DNA from: an uncultured Prevotellaceae bacterium
GTDB lineage: Bacteria; Bacteroidota; Bacteroidia; Bacteroidales; Bacteroidaceae
Reading direction: 5' to 3'
Assembly: GCA_900319225.1 (NCBI GenBank)
Contig: ONNV01000003.1
Coordinates: 186,001 to 250,000 of the forward strand
DNA length: 64,000 nt
The notes beneath the pieces were generated by a model, which ran no database searches, was not told the origin of the DNA, and worked only from the letters and a program-made list of their open reading frames with translations. This document shows, one piece after another, positions 19,244 to 28,641 of this stretch. Position 1 is the stretch's first letter. Each line of letters starts with the position of its first letter. The position numbers and the translations under genes were made by a program.

Positions 19244-19653
19244 ACATTACTATAAAAGACCTTGACCATATTGAAGAGGCCGCCCGCGAGTTTATCGGTC
19301 AGATGGGCGACGACACGGTATTCGCGTTCTACGGCAAGATGGGAGCCGGCAAGACTACGTTCATAAAAGCTCTGTGCAAATTGCTTGGCGTAGAGGATGA
19401 GGTCAACTCCCCCACCTTTGCCATAATCAACGAGTACCGCTCCGAGACAACCGCCGAACTCATATACCACTTTGACTTTTACCGCATCAAGAAACTTGAG
19501 GAGGTATATGACCTGGGTTATGAGGACTATTTCTACAGCGGAGCCCTCTGCTTCATCGAGTGGCCCGAGTTGGTTGAGGAACTGCTCCCCCTCGATGCCA
19601 AAAAGGTGACTATCACCGAAAACGGTAACGGTTCCCGCACCATTACCCTTTAA
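19240..19653 (+). CDS. tsaE: tRNA threonylcarbamoyladenosine biosynthesis ATPase TsaE
   Basis: ATPase partner of TsaB/TsaD in t6A37 tRNA modification. The 137-residue protein has Walker [10 protein letters not shown] (residues 32-40), the TsaE-typical [11 protein letters not shown], and [29 protein letters not shown]. It overlaps the PorX stop by 4 bp (ATGA), implying translational coupling. Confidence 0.96.
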   Translation: MNITIKDLDHIEEAAREFIGQMGDDTVFAFYGKMGAGKTTFIKALCKLLGVEDEVNSPTFAIINEYRSETTAELIYHFDFYRIKKLEEVYDLGYEDYFYSGALCFIEWPELVEELLPLDAKKVTITENGNGSRTITL

Positions 19654-19671
19654 AAACAGAAAAACAACAAT

Positions 19672-20475
19672 ATGAAAAAACTCACATTACTTGAAGCGGT
19701 TATCTTCTGCACACTTACAATTACGGTATTAAACTCATGTGACAATGACCTTGTAACTTATAAGACATCATATTCCTATGAGGTCAAGATGGATTACTCT
19801 GCCAGCGTTTGCTATCAGGATGAAGCAACCAGTGCCATCAATGCTTTCAATATTGCCATTGGTACAGACGGCTACAGCTACAAGGCATACGAAACCAATC
19901 AGGACAATAAGATGAAATCTGCTTGTGAGTCTGTAAAGGAGAGGTTCTCAAACGTAAATAGCACCTACATGAAGTTTGACCTGTATCGCCTCACGCTCAG
20001 TGCCGATCCCCAGACCCCGAAGAAAGAGGAAATCATTGGCACATATGTGATGGGGCAGGCTCTGACCAAACCCTTTGTAACATATTCAATCTCCACAAAT
20101 GAGGATCAGGCTTATGCCGGACTCAATGAAATGAAGGCCCAACTGGATGAGGTGGATGAAAAGATCTACATAGCGAGCAGAAAAACCCTCAGAACCCTGT
20201 TAGGCAGACATCAAAGCAGCAGCACGACAAGCGGAACTGTCACATCCGTTTCTTATTCCGCTTTTGAAAAGCATTTTACCAATGTGCTCCCAAAAGTCTG
20301 GCAGGAGAATCAGAATGACGAATTATTCCTGGCAGCCGCATGCGATTCGATAGCAAACGCACATGCCTCCGATACTCTGGCAGTCAAAGCGCAGGTAACA
20401 TTGTCCAAGACCGGTTTCCTGAATAAAGAGGTAACACCCATCTGGACAAAGACATTCAATGCCAACATTGAATAA
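19672..20475 (+). CDS. Hypothetical lipoprotein
   Basis: 267 residues with a hydrophobic N-terminus and lipobox VLNSC (Cys near 23), so it is an exported, lipid-anchored protein. No domain recognised; the sequence is rich in Thr, Ser and charged residues, with the segment RHQSSSTTSGTVTSVSYSAF. It follows tsaE by 18 bp and may be read from the same transcript. Codon use and AT content are somewhat higher than upstream, suggesting a lineage-specific gene. Confidence 0.7.
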   Translation: MKKLTLLEAVIFCTLTITVLNSCDNDLVTYKTSYSYEVKMDYSASVCYQDEATSAINAFNIAIGTDGYSYKAYETNQDNKMKSACESVKERFSNVNSTYMKFDLYRLTLSADPQTPKKEEIIGTYVMGQALTKPFVTYSISTNEDQAYAGLNEMKAQLDEVDEKIYIASRKTLRTLLGRHQSSSTTSGTVTSVSYSAFEKHFTNVLPKVWQENQNDELFLAAACDSIANAHASDTLAVKAQVTLSKTGFLNKEVTPIWTKTFNANIE

Positions 20476-20505
20476 TAATCCGTAACCTTACATGCCGTTT
20501 GATGA

Positions 20506-20598
20506 AAATATGAGTTCCTGATTGACACTGCCCACATATTGACTCCGGGAGTCACCGCCACCGATAAGACCTACTATGACCTTCTGGGACGCCCCTAA
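20506..20598 (+). pseudogene. Possible remnant of a secreted protein C-terminus
   Basis: An open stretch without start codon reads YEFLIDTAHILTPG then VTATDKTYYDLLGRP and stop. The YDLLGRP ending resembles the middle of Bacteroidetes C-terminal sorting-like domains (YDLxGRxV), truncated by the stop. Two stop codons precede it in frame. Could be chance. Confidence 0.25.
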
Positions 20599-20604
20599 AA
20601 GAAA

Positions 20605-20641
20605 GAGGCCGGCTGCAATGATTACAGCCGGCCTCTGTTTT
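20605..20641. terminator. Bidirectional terminator
   Basis: An 11-bp perfect stem GAGGCCGGCTG/CAGCCGGCCTC with T-rich sequence on the plus side and A-rich on the other, between two convergent genes. Confidence 0.8.
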
Positions 20642-20656
20642 AATTTAACAGGATCT

Positions 20657-20983
20657 CTATTCACCCAGGGAGTCCACGTAATCGGCCTCAGCCTCTACGA
20701 TGAGGATGATCTCATCGGCGGGGAATGAGCCTACCTTGTCTTTCTTGGCCTCCTTGATGATATACTCCACAAGAGCGTCGTTGTCAATGTCTATGCATCC
20801 GTCGGCATCGGGCTCCTGATCCAGCACGCCGCTGGTGGTGAAATAGTCATTGATCACATCCAGGATATAATAGAGGGTGTCATCAGTGTATTTCTCCTTA
20901 AGGTCCTGAGGCAGCGTGTTCTTGATGTACTCGACGGTCTTCTGATCGTCCAGGTCATCGTTGAGGAACTCATCCTGTGCCAT
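20657..20983 (-). CDS. Conserved hypothetical acidic protein
   Basis: A 108-residue, very acidic, all-helical-looking cytoplasmic protein (DEFLNDDLDDQKTVEYIKN). No recognised domain. It sits 2 bp after thioredoxin in the order dnaE-trx-this gene, an arrangement I recall in many Bacteroides-type genomes, so it is probably co-transcribed with them. Confidence 0.75.
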   Translation of the reverse strand: MAQDEFLNDDLDDQKTVEYIKNTLPQDLKEKYTDDTLYYILDVINDYFTTSGVLDQEPDADGCIDIDNDALVEYIIKEAKKDKVGSFPADEIILIVEAEADYVDSLGE

Positions 20984-20985
20984 AA

Positions 20986-21300
20986 TCAGAGCAGTGCGTT
21001 AAGTTTCTCCTCGTAGACATTCTTCATGGCCAGGCCAACCACGCGGTCAACCTCCTTGCCATCCTTGAGGAACACTACAGTAGGAACATTCATGATTCCG
21101 AACTTCTCTGTAAGGTCGTCATTCTCCTCAATGTCGCACTTGCCTACTACGGCCTTTCCGTCATACTCTGCGGCCAACTCCTCGATGATAGGTCCAAGAC
21201 GCTTGCAGGGACCGCACCAGGTTGCCCAGAAATCCATCAGCACAGGCTTGCCCTGTGAGATGACCTCATCAAAATTTTGGGTTGTGATTTCAATTTCCAT
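20986..21300 (-). CDS. trxA: Thioredoxin
   Basis: A 104-residue cytoplasmic thiol-disulfide reductase. The active site is WCGPC (residues 28-32) in FWATWCGPCKRLGP and the cis-Pro is in MNVPTVVF. The ATG at 21300 gives the normal length; an earlier in-frame start at 21363 would lie within dnaE. It is 13 bp downstream of dnaE. Confidence 0.96.
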   Translation of the reverse strand: MEIEITTQNFDEVISQGKPVLMDFWATWCGPCKRLGPIIEELAAEYDGKAVVGKCDIEENDDLTEKFGIMNVPTVVFLKDGKEVDRVVGLAMKNVYEEKLNALL

Positions 21301-21313
21301 AATCTCAAAACTT

Positions 21314-24300
21314 TTATTTGAATGATAAATTAATTGATTCCTTACCTTTAAGGTAACTGACAAGTTCAGGAGTAACGCTTATCCTGCGGTTGCCCGATGA
21401 CAGGGATATCCTGCTGTTCTCAGGATCTGCCAGGTCATTGAGCTCAAAGCGCAGGGTGGTCTTGCCCTCTGTGCGGGTAAGCGTATCCAGGTCACTTACA
21501 AACTCCTTGTCCAGGACGGAGAGCGGCATGCTCACCGTCATGCTGCTTATGGCCGTATCCTTGACGTCCTGGAGCAGCTCTATGGAGTTGATAACAAAAT
21601 CTATCCTTTCAGGATTATATCTGTACGGCTCACATTTGGCTCTGATAAAGAGGTAATTACCCAGCTTCATCATATTGCACCACTTGAGCCACGGCTCACC
21701 GAACAGGGCAATCTCAGATGATCCGGTAAAGTCCTCAATGCGGGTAAATCCGCAGGGCTTGCCGTTTTTCATTCTGGACTCACGTACTCCGGTCACCACA
21801 CCACCCAGTATCAGGTCCTTGTTAAGCAGGGCTGCACGGTCCTCAAGTTGTGCCATACCCACGGTGCAGACGTTCTCCAGGATTACGCGGTACTCATCAA
21901 GCGGATGCGCCGACATATAGATGCCCACCAGCTCTTTCTCACGGTTAAGGCGCTCCAGCAGGGGCCATTCGGGGGCATCGGGGATTGTCGGGGTAGCAAT
22001 GAGTTCCGTGTGCCCCATGTCACCAAAGAGGGAGAACTGTGACTCCATACGGTCAGTCTGGTATCGGGTTCCGTAACGTACCAGCACGTCACTGAACACC
22101 TCATTCTTACCGCACGGCTGCACGAACTGCTCACGTCTTATCTCGGGGAAGCAGTCAAATGCGCCGGCCATGGCCAGGTTCTCTATGTTCTTGCGGTTGC
22201 AGGCACTCAGGTTCACGCGCTGCACAAAATCAAATATGCTCTTGTACGGACCGTTTGCGTTACGCTCGCTCACAATGGCCGATACCGCGTTCTCGCCCAC
22301 TCCCTTGACCGATGCCATACCAAAGCGGATATCACCCTTGGCGTTGACACCGAATCGGGGCACGCTCTCGTTTACATCGGGACCAAGTACGTTTATACCC
22401 ATGGACTTGCACTCATCCATAAGTTTGGTGACCTCTGTTATATCACCGGCGCGGCTCAGCACGGCCGCCATATACTGTGACGGGTAGTTGGCCTTGAGGT
22501 ATGCTGTCTGGTAGGCTACCCATGAGTAGCATGTGGCATGTGACTTGTTGAACGCGTATGATGCAAATTTCTCCCAGTCGGCCCAGATCTTCTCCAGCAC
22601 CTTGGGGTCATGACCATTGGCCTTTCCGCCCTCAATGAACTTGGGTTTGAGGTGATCCAGCTTGTCCTTGAGTTTCTTACCCATGGCCTTACGCAGGGTA
22701 TCACTCTCACCACGTGTAAAGTTGGCAAGCAGACGTGACAGCAGCATGACCTGCTCCTGATATACCGTGATGCCGTAGGTGTCCTTGAGGTATCGGTCCA
22801 TTACGGGGATATCATACTCGATAGGCTTACGGCCCAGTTTACGGTCAATAAAGTCTGGGATATAATCCATAGGACCCGGACGGTACAGGGCGTTCATGGC
22901 TATCAGGTCCTCAAACACTGACGGCTGCAGCTCACGCAGGTATTTCTGCATACCGGGCGATTCAAACTGGAACGTACCTATGGTTCGGCCATCGCAGTAA
23001 AGCTGGAAGGTCTTCTTGTCATCTATGGGTATTTTCTCAATGTCAAGGTCTATGCCCAGACTTGACTTTATGTTCTCAACGGCCTCCTTTATGATGGAGA
23101 GGGTCTTGAGCCCCAGGAAGTCCATCTTGATAAGGCCGGTATCCTCAATCACGCTGCCCTCGTACTGGGTTACCAGCAGACGGTCACCCGTATCCTTATC
23201 AGTAGCCCACGATACAGGCACCCAATCAGTTACATCATCACGGCAGATGATGGTACCGCAGGCATGAACGCCGGTGCCGCGAACGTTACCCTCAAGCATC
23301 TTGGCAAACTGGATGGTCTTGCGCAGTTTCTCGTCGGATGATGCGGCGGCCTGCTGCAGTTCAGGCACACACTCCAGCACATTTGTCAGATTCATCTTGC
23401 GGGGCTTGCCGTCAGGGGTGTCAGGCAGACGGTCAGGTATGGCCTTGCAGAGGTTGTTGGATATATCCAGCGGGACCTCAAGCACGCGGGCCACATCCTT
23501 GATGGCCATCTTGGTAGCCATGGTGCCGTATGTTATGATATGGGCAACCTTCTCCTTTCCGTATTTCTCAGTAACCCACTGGAGCACGCGTCCGCGGCCG
23601 TCATCATCAAAGTCCACATCGATATCAGGCAGTGATATACGGTCAGGGTTAAGGAAACGCTCAAACAGCAGGTCATACTTGATAGGGTCAATCTGTGTGA
23701 TTCCCAGGCAGTATGCCACAGCCGAACCGGCGGCCGATCCACGACCCGGTCCTACCGATACTCCCAGCTCCGTACGGGCCGCGTTGATAAAGTCCTGCAC
23801 AATAAGGAAGTAACCCGGGAAACCCATGGTCTTCATGATATGCAACTCAAACTTGAGCTGCTCCATCACGCTCTCTGGTATGGGGTCACCATAACGGACC
23901 TTGGCACCCTTGAATGTGAGTTCTGCCAGATAGTCAGCCTCCAGTTTTATGCGGTACAGCTTATCATAGCCGCCCAACTTCTTTATCTTCTTGTCGGCAT
24001 CCTCCTTGGACATCACCGTCTCACCATGCTCATTGCAGGTGAACTCCTTAAAGAGGTCCTCCTCGGTAAAGCGCTGACGGTACTCATCCTCCGTTCCGAA
24101 CTCAACCGGGATGGCAAAGTTAGGCATGATGGGCGGATGGTTGATGGAGTACTCCTCAACCTTGTCCAGTATCTCTACCGTTCCGGCAAGTGCATCGGGC
24201 ACATCCTCAAACAGACGGTTCATCTCCTCAGTGGTCTTGAACCACTCCTGCTTGGAGTAACGCATCAGGTTGGGGTCATCGGGAGTACGTCCGGTGGAGA

Positions 24301-25027
24301 GGCATATCAGCAGCTCGTGGGCATCGGCATTCTCCTCATCCAGGAAATGGACATCATTGGTGCAGACCATCTTGATGCCGAACTTGCGCGACATCTCAAT
24401 GAGATGGCTGTTTACGTTCTGCTGCAGCGGGAATGCCTCATGGTTGGCGTTGGGCACGGTTGCCTTATGACGCTGCAGTTCCAGGTAGTAGTCCTCACCA
24501 AAAAGGTTATGGAACCACTGCACCACCTGCTCAGCCTCTTCTATCTTACCTGCAGTTATCAGTTTGGGTACCTCACCGCCCAGACATGCCGAGCAGCATA
24601 TTATACCCTCGTGATATTTCTCCAGGTCATATTTGTCAGTACGTGGATGTGAGTAGAATCCGTCCATCCAGGCCCTTGACACAATCTTTATAAGGTTATG
24701 GTAGCCTTTCTCATTCTTGGCCAGCAGGATAAGGTGGTAGTTGGCGCCGTCCAGCTCCTTGCTCTCGCGCTGCTCCTTACGGCGGGGAGCCACGTAGACC
24801 TCACAACCTATGATAGGCTTGAAATGCCTGCCCTCCTCCTTAAGCTTGTCATTGACCTTATCGCAGTAGTTCTTGAACTCCTTGATGCCCATCATGTTAC
24901 CGTGATCTGTTACGGCAACACCGCGCATACCATCTGCTATAGCCTTGTCAACCAGCTTCTTAATGTTGGTCTGACCGTCAAGCAGAGAGTACTGTGTATG
25001 GACGTGAAGATGTACAAAATCCTGCAT
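21314..25027 (-). CDS. dnaE: DNA polymerase III alpha subunit
   Basis: Replicative polymerase, 1237 residues. The N-terminal PHP domain begins FVHLHVHTQYSLLDG; the C-family polymerase catalytic aspartates are in PDIDVDFDDDGRG; HhH and OB-fold segments lie toward the C-terminus (LILGGVVTGVRESRMKNG). Full length for DnaE1. Downstream trx and a small acidic gene follow closely. Confidence 0.98.
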   Translation of the reverse strand: MQDFVHLHVHTQYSLLDGQTNIKKLVDKAIADGMRGVAVTDHGNMMGIKEFKNYCDKVNDKLKEEGRHFKPIIGCEVYVAPRRKEQRESKELDGANYHLILLAKNEKGYHNLIKIVSRAWMDGFYSHPRTDKYDLEKYHEGIICCSACLGGEVPKLITAGKIEEAEQVVQWFHNLFGEDYYLELQRHKATVPNANHEAFPLQQNVNSHLIEMSRKFGIKMVCTNDVHFLDEENADAHELLICLSTGRTPDDPNLMRYSKQEWFKTTEEMNRLFEDVPDALAGTVEILDKVEEYSINHPPIMPNFAIPVEFGTEDEYRQRFTEEDLFKEFTCNEHGETVMSKEDADKKIKKLGGYDKLYRIKLEADYLAELTFKGAKVRYGDPIPESVMEQLKFELHIMKTMGFPGYFLIVQDFINAARTELGVSVGPGRGSAAGSAVAYCLGITQIDPIKYDLLFERFLNPDRISLPDIDVDFDDDGRGRVLQWVTEKYGKEKVAHIITYGTMATKMAIKDVARVLEVPLDISNNLCKAIPDRLPDTPDGKPRKMNLTNVLECVPELQQAAASSDEKLRKTIQFAKMLEGNVRGTGVHACGTIICRDDVTDWVPVSWATDKDTGDRLLVTQYEGSVIEDTGLIKMDFLGLKTLSIIKEAVENIKSSLGIDLDIEKIPIDDKKTFQLYCDGRTIGTFQFESPGMQKYLRELQPSVFEDLIAMNALYRPGPMDYIPDFIDRKLGRKPIEYDIPVMDRYLKDTYGITVYQEQVMLLSRLLANFTRGESDTLRKAMGKKLKDKLDHLKPKFIEGGKANGHDPKVLEKIWADWEKFASYAFNKSHATCYSWVAYQTAYLKANYPSQYMAAVLSRAGDITEVTKLMDECKSMGINVLGPDVNESVPRFGVNAKGDIRFGMASVKGVGENAVSAIVSERNANGPYKSIFDFVQRVNLSACNRKNIENLAMAGAFDCFPEIRREQFVQPCGKNEVFSDVLVRYGTRYQTDRMESQFSLFGDMGHTELIATPTIPDAPEWPLLERLNREKELVGIYMSAHPLDEYRVILENVCTVGMAQLEDRAALLNKDLILGGVVTGVRESRMKNGKPCGFTRIEDFTGSSEIALFGEPWLKWCNMMKLGNYLFIRAKCEPYRYNPERIDFVINSIELLQDVKDTAISSMTVSMPLSVLDKEFVSDLDTLTRTEGKTTLRFELNDLADPENSRISLSSGNRRISVTPELVSYLKGKESINLSFK

Positions 25028-25188
25028 AAAGAGTAAGGGCCTAAAATTTTTTTAAAGATACTTTCTATCATCTATAGAGACAACCCCGGGAGGTCCAAAG
25101 TTTTCAACAGATTCCGCAGCAGCAGTCCAAGAATGCCTCAGCAATAAAATACACTACAATTAGTATGCCATTGTTCCGTAAATTGTTT

Positions 25189-25196
25189 TATCTTTG
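25189..25196 (+). promoter_or_regulatory. psd operon -7 box
   Basis: TATCTTTG, 21 bp before the psd ATG; a TTG at 25171-25173 may act as -33 with a short spacer. The 190-bp spacer between dnaE and psd holds nothing else I can identify. Confidence 0.55.
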
Positions 25197-25217
25197 TGAA
25201 TCATTAACACTGCAGAC

Positions 25218-25904
25218 ATGGCCGCAAACAACGGAAAGAGAACCAAAATAAACCCTGAAGGAAAGCAAACGCTTATCCTGGTGGCACTTATCCTTCTCTG
25301 TATCAATCTCCCATTGTTCCTTACCCCAGCCTACGGTTGGTGGTCATACGTAGTGTTAGGCATATCACTCTTCTTTGCTTGGTTTTTCCTGTTCTTTTTC
25401 CGCAATCCGGTACGCAGGTTCCCCAGCGATGATGTCCAGGACGTTGTAGTAACACCGGCCGACGGCACCATTGTAGCCATAGAAGAGGTAGATGAGACTG
25501 ATTATTTCCAGGACCGCCGCATAGTAGTATCCATTTTCATGAGCGTATTCAGCGTTCATGCCAACTGGTTCCCGGTAAACGGTACAGTAACCAAGGTGGA
25601 GCATCAGGACGGCAATTTCTACGCTGCATTCAAGCCTAAGGCCAGCACAGAGAACGAGCGTTCACTTGTAGTCATCAAGACCGATGACGGCAAGGAGATC
25701 ATGCTGCGTCAGATAGCCGGCGCGCTGGCACGCAGGGTTGTCACCTATTGCAAGCCCGGTGACAAGAGCCGCATCAACGAGCACCTGGGATTTATAAAAT
25801 TCGGATCCAGAGTTGACATATTCCTGCCTGTTGACAGTCTGGTCTGCGTCAAGCTCAACCAGAAAGTCAAAGCCGATATCACAGTTCTGGCAAAACTTTC
25901 TTAA
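25218..25904 (+). CDS. psd: Phosphatidylserine decarboxylase
   Basis: Converts phosphatidylserine to phosphatidylethanolamine. The 228-residue form is the short (archaeal-type) Psd common in Bacteroidetes. N-terminal membrane helices span about residues 17-60 and the decarboxylase domain ends with FIKFGSRVDIF; Ser197 in the GS pair is the expected self-cleavage site that forms the pyruvoyl group. It is followed after 3 bp by pssA, the preceding step of the pathway. Confidence 0.94.
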   Translation: MAANNGKRTKINPEGKQTLILVALILLCINLPLFLTPAYGWWSYVVLGISLFFAWFFLFFFRNPVRRFPSDDVQDVVVTPADGTIVAIEEVDETDYFQDRRIVVSIFMSVFSVHANWFPVNGTVTKVEHQDGNFYAAFKPKASTENERSLVVIKTDDGKEIMLRQIAGALARRVVTYCKPGDKSRINEHLGFIKFGSRVDIFLPVDSLVCVKLNQKVKADITVLAKLS

Positions 25905-25907
25905 ACT

Positions 25908-26600
25908 ATGGCAAACAGCATAACAAGACATATTCCAAATACCATAACATGCTGCAACCTGCTTTCAGGCTGCATGGCAGTAATGGCCGCTTTCCATGCC
26001 GATGCATGGAACACCCTCATCTGGGTAGTTGCAGGTGCACTCTTTGATTTCTGTGACGGCCTGTCGGCCCGCGCCCTCAAGGCCTACTCTCCGATAGGTA
26101 AGGAGCTGGATTCACTGGCCGACCTGGTTACGTTCGGTCTTGCACCCGCCATGCTGTGCCTTATGACACTGCGCCAGTTCAGTTACGGTTGTGACACACT
26201 TGCCACCGTCTACCCTTACATCGGCCTGGCACTGGTGGTATTTGCAGCCCTGCGTCTTGCCAAGTTCAATACTGACGAGCGTCAGACATCATCATTCCTG
26301 GGTCTGGCAGTACCTGCCAACGCCCTGTTCTGGTGCGGTCTGTTCCAGCTTAATCTTGACGTGATTCCCGCAGCCCAGTGGATCATTGGTGCTCTGGTGA
26401 TACTGTTTGCAGCTCTCATGGTAAGTGAGATCCCCATGTTCTCACTCAAGTTCAAGAGTCTCAAATGGGCTGATAACAAGGTCCGTTTCATATTCCTCAT
26501 CGTGTCAGTGATACTCATTATCCTGCTGCATGAAAGAGGTCTTGCTGCCGTAATAGGCTGGTATATCATCCTGTCAATTCTGACAAAAGGTCAGCATTAA
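25908..26600 (+). CDS. pssA: CDP-diacylglycerol-serine O-phosphatidyltransferase
   Basis: Integral-membrane enzyme making phosphatidylserine from CDP-diacylglycerol and serine. The 230-residue protein has the CDP-alcohol phosphotransferase motif D-G-x2-A-R-x8-G-x3-D-x3-D, read here from CDGLSARAL to GKELDSLAD, and several hydrophobic helices. In an operon with psd, so the two genes make PE from CDP-DAG. Confidence 0.95.
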   Translation: MANSITRHIPNTITCCNLLSGCMAVMAAFHADAWNTLIWVVAGALFDFCDGLSARALKAYSPIGKELDSLADLVTFGLAPAMLCLMTLRQFSYGCDTLATVYPYIGLALVVFAALRLAKFNTDERQTSSFLGLAVPANALFWCGLFQLNLDVIPAAQWIIGALVILFAALMVSEIPMFSLKFKSLKWADNKVRFIFLIVSVILIILLHERGLAAVIGWYIILSILTKGQH

Positions 26601-26648
26601 ACGCGGGGCATGGTTTTTGCCCTCTCTTTTATAAAACGGACATAACAG

Positions 26649-26891
26649 ATGATTATACTTATACTCACCATATTATTTATAGTGCTGTTTGTACTGCTTG
26701 CAGTACTCACATTCGCACGTGACCTGCTGGCCACCATCCTGAGTTCAATCGTCGGCATATTCCGTAAGGGAAACCGCAAGGAGAGAACCGATGAGGGCCG
26801 TCAGACCGTTCGCAGGCGCGCACGCTCCAAGAAGAAGGTGCTTTCTGACTCAGACGGAGAATACGTTGATTTTGAGGAAATCAAGAAATAG
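26649..26891 (+). CDS. DUF4834-like small membrane protein
   Basis: 80 residues: one long hydrophobic N-terminal helix (about residues 2-22), then a basic tail (RTDEGRQTVRRRARSKKK) and an acidic end YVDFEEIKK. This matches the small DUF4834 proteins found after pssA in Bacteroidetes. Function unknown. The REP composite begins at its stop codon. Confidence 0.7.
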   Translation: MIILILTILFIVLFVLLAVLTFARDLLATILSSIVGIFRKGNRKERTDEGRQTVRRRARSKKKVLSDSDGEYVDFEEIKK

Positions 26892-26901
26892 GGGCACAAA
26901 G

Positions 26902-27030
26902 GGGGCCAAAGGGGACGGTTCTGTTTGGCCCCCCATTTTCAGATATTAAAAAGCAGTGAAGATGTTAGCCTTCACTGCTTCTTTTTATGTTGTCACAAAG
27001 GGGCCAAACAGAACCGTCCCCTTTGGCCCC
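26902..27030. repeat. Composite REP-terminator-REP element
   Basis: Outer 31-nt arms at 26902-26932 and 27000-27030 (GGGGCCAAAGGGGACGG...) are perfect inverted copies. Nested inside is a second hairpin, AAGCAGTGAAG (26951-26961) with CTTCACTGCTT (26970-26980), flanked by A5 and T5, which is a good bidirectional terminator. It lies between two convergent genes. Related composites are at 60486 and 61359. Confidence 0.85.
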
Positions 27031-27045
27031 CTCTGACTCGCTTTG

Positions 27046-28572
27046 CTAGTTCAGTCTCACCAGTGTGCCGATAATACTGCCCGCAGTGCTCTCACCCTCA
27101 AGAGATACGCGGGTAGAGCCGTCAACTACGTCGATGTACCAGGTTAAGGCGCGTCCATCGGTCATCTTAGCCATCTGTTGGAATGCCATAGCGGATGCAT
27201 TGAAATACCAACCGTCATCTCTCACGGATGAAGGAATTATATCCAGCGCATAGATTGTGACATCCTCGTTCCAGGTAATGTTAACCTCATCGGGCTGTGT
27301 CTTGGAGAGGTCGTAACGGCGTAACTTGTCAGGGAAAAGAGAACCGTTGGACACAATCTCATATGCCACCCCGTCATAATAGTAGCTATCATCTCCGGGA
27401 TAACCGGCCGGGAGTGACTCAGAGGTAAGGATCCCGTTCTCAGGATCAAAGAAACAACGGTAGCCACGGCTAATCCATGAGGCAGTGGTACCAGTGAACA
27501 TCTTGAGCTGGAAATCACCGAACTGGAAGGTGGGGATATAGGATGCATTGCCTGGCACCTCAGCAACCTTGCGGTCAGCATACGGGATCAGACGTCCCAT
27601 GTACTCCAAAACCGATACGGTCCAAAGGGCGGTATGGTACTCCTGAGTGTCCTGACCATCTTTAACCTGTCCGTCTTTCTTGCCGCCTCCGTAATCATCA
27701 TACTGATCATTAGCAGGTCCGTCATAACTCTTTACATAATACTCGCCGTTCAGGATAAAGGCAGGTGAGAGTTGCAACTCAGTACCCTCTGGTGATGCCA
27801 CCGCTGATATTGAAGTAACCTTGAGCTCGGGATCAATTACAACAGGATTGTTATCGATTACGGCAAAAACCTTACCGTTGTTCAGTCCGGCAACCATACT
27901 TGCGCTGATGCCATTGGATGTGAGTGTAATTACATCAAGCGTATTGCCACGGTCTTTAAGAAGGAGCACCGGTTCACCGTCACCGATGCCTGCCAACGCT
28001 ACGATATCCTTACCTACGGCGTCAATCCTTCCTTTGGCGTCATTGAGACTCATCTGGCTCCAGTGGCGGCCGGCCTCCTGGGTCCACTCAAACAGAGCTC
28101 CATCGGAACGGCGTATAAGGAAGAACTTGTCCCTGGGGGTGTTGTTCAGAATGTAGGATACAGCCTTTCTGATAGGATTGGTGTAAGCCAGATCCTGCCA
28201 TCCCGGATAATCATAGTTGCAACTGGTGAGCATTATCCAGGTCTTTCCTATAGGAATGATGCTCTTGGCCGTGAGACGCATGTTGGCCTTGAGTTTCTGG
28301 GATACCTCATCATCATCGCCAGCCACATCGAGAGTGTATTCCACCTCGACCATGGAGCCGTCAGCTGTCACCTTGTAGAGGACACCCTCAACGGTAACGC
28401 CGGCATCGGCCTTAGTGGATGAACTGCCATATCCCAGACCCAGTGCCGTGGCGCCGGAGATATCGGCCTTACGGAATGTTACGCCGCTAACGCTTGATCC
28501 TTCATCGTCATTATTGCACGATGCCAGCACAAGAGCGGCCAATGCCGTGAAAAGAAAGAATTTAGTCCTCAT
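27046..28572 (-). CDS. Hypothetical lipoprotein
   Basis: A 508-residue exported lipoprotein with signal peptide MRTKFFLFTALAALVL and lipobox LASC. The mature part is beta-rich with many Gly, Asp and Tyr residues and a low-complexity YDDYGGGKKDGQVKDGQD loop; it may form a beta-propeller, but no repeat is obvious by eye and I cannot name a family. It is bounded by REP palindromes on both sides and is not obviously part of an operon. Confidence 0.75.
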   Translation of the reverse strand: MRTKFFLFTALAALVLASCNNDDEGSSVSGVTFRKADISGATALGLGYGSSSTKADAGVTVEGVLYKVTADGSMVEVEYTLDVAGDDDEVSQKLKANMRLTAKSIIPIGKTWIMLTSCNYDYPGWQDLAYTNPIRKAVSYILNNTPRDKFFLIRRSDGALFEWTQEAGRHWSQMSLNDAKGRIDAVGKDIVALAGIGDGEPVLLLKDRGNTLDVITLTSNGISASMVAGLNNGKVFAVIDNNPVVIDPELKVTSISAVASPEGTELQLSPAFILNGEYYVKSYDGPANDQYDDYGGGKKDGQVKDGQDTQEYHTALWTVSVLEYMGRLIPYADRKVAEVPGNASYIPTFQFGDFQLKMFTGTTASWISRGYRCFFDPENGILTSESLPAGYPGDDSYYYDGVAYEIVSNGSLFPDKLRRYDLSKTQPDEVNITWNEDVTIYALDIIPSSVRDDGWYFNASAMAFQQMAKMTDGRALTWYIDVVDGSTRVSLEGESTAGSIIGTLVRLN

Positions 28573-28608
28573 AAGTCATTATAATTAGGTTGTAAATAGC
28601 AATGATAT

Positions 28609-28639
28609 GGGGCCAAACAGAACCGTCCCCTTTGGCTCC
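28609..28639. repeat. Single REP arm (GGGACGGTTCT family)
   Basis: One 31-nt arm, GGGGCCAAACAGAACCGTCC and onward, matching the 27000-27030 arm except for one base, with no partner arm nearby. It ends directly at the pyrH stop codon. Confidence 0.7.
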
Positions 28640-28641
28640 GG

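Noticed and set aside
23840-24652. 270-codon plus-strand open frame inside dnaE
   Set aside because: Antisense shadow of dnaE: the opposite strand encodes a full, conserved polymerase here and the protein resembles nothing.
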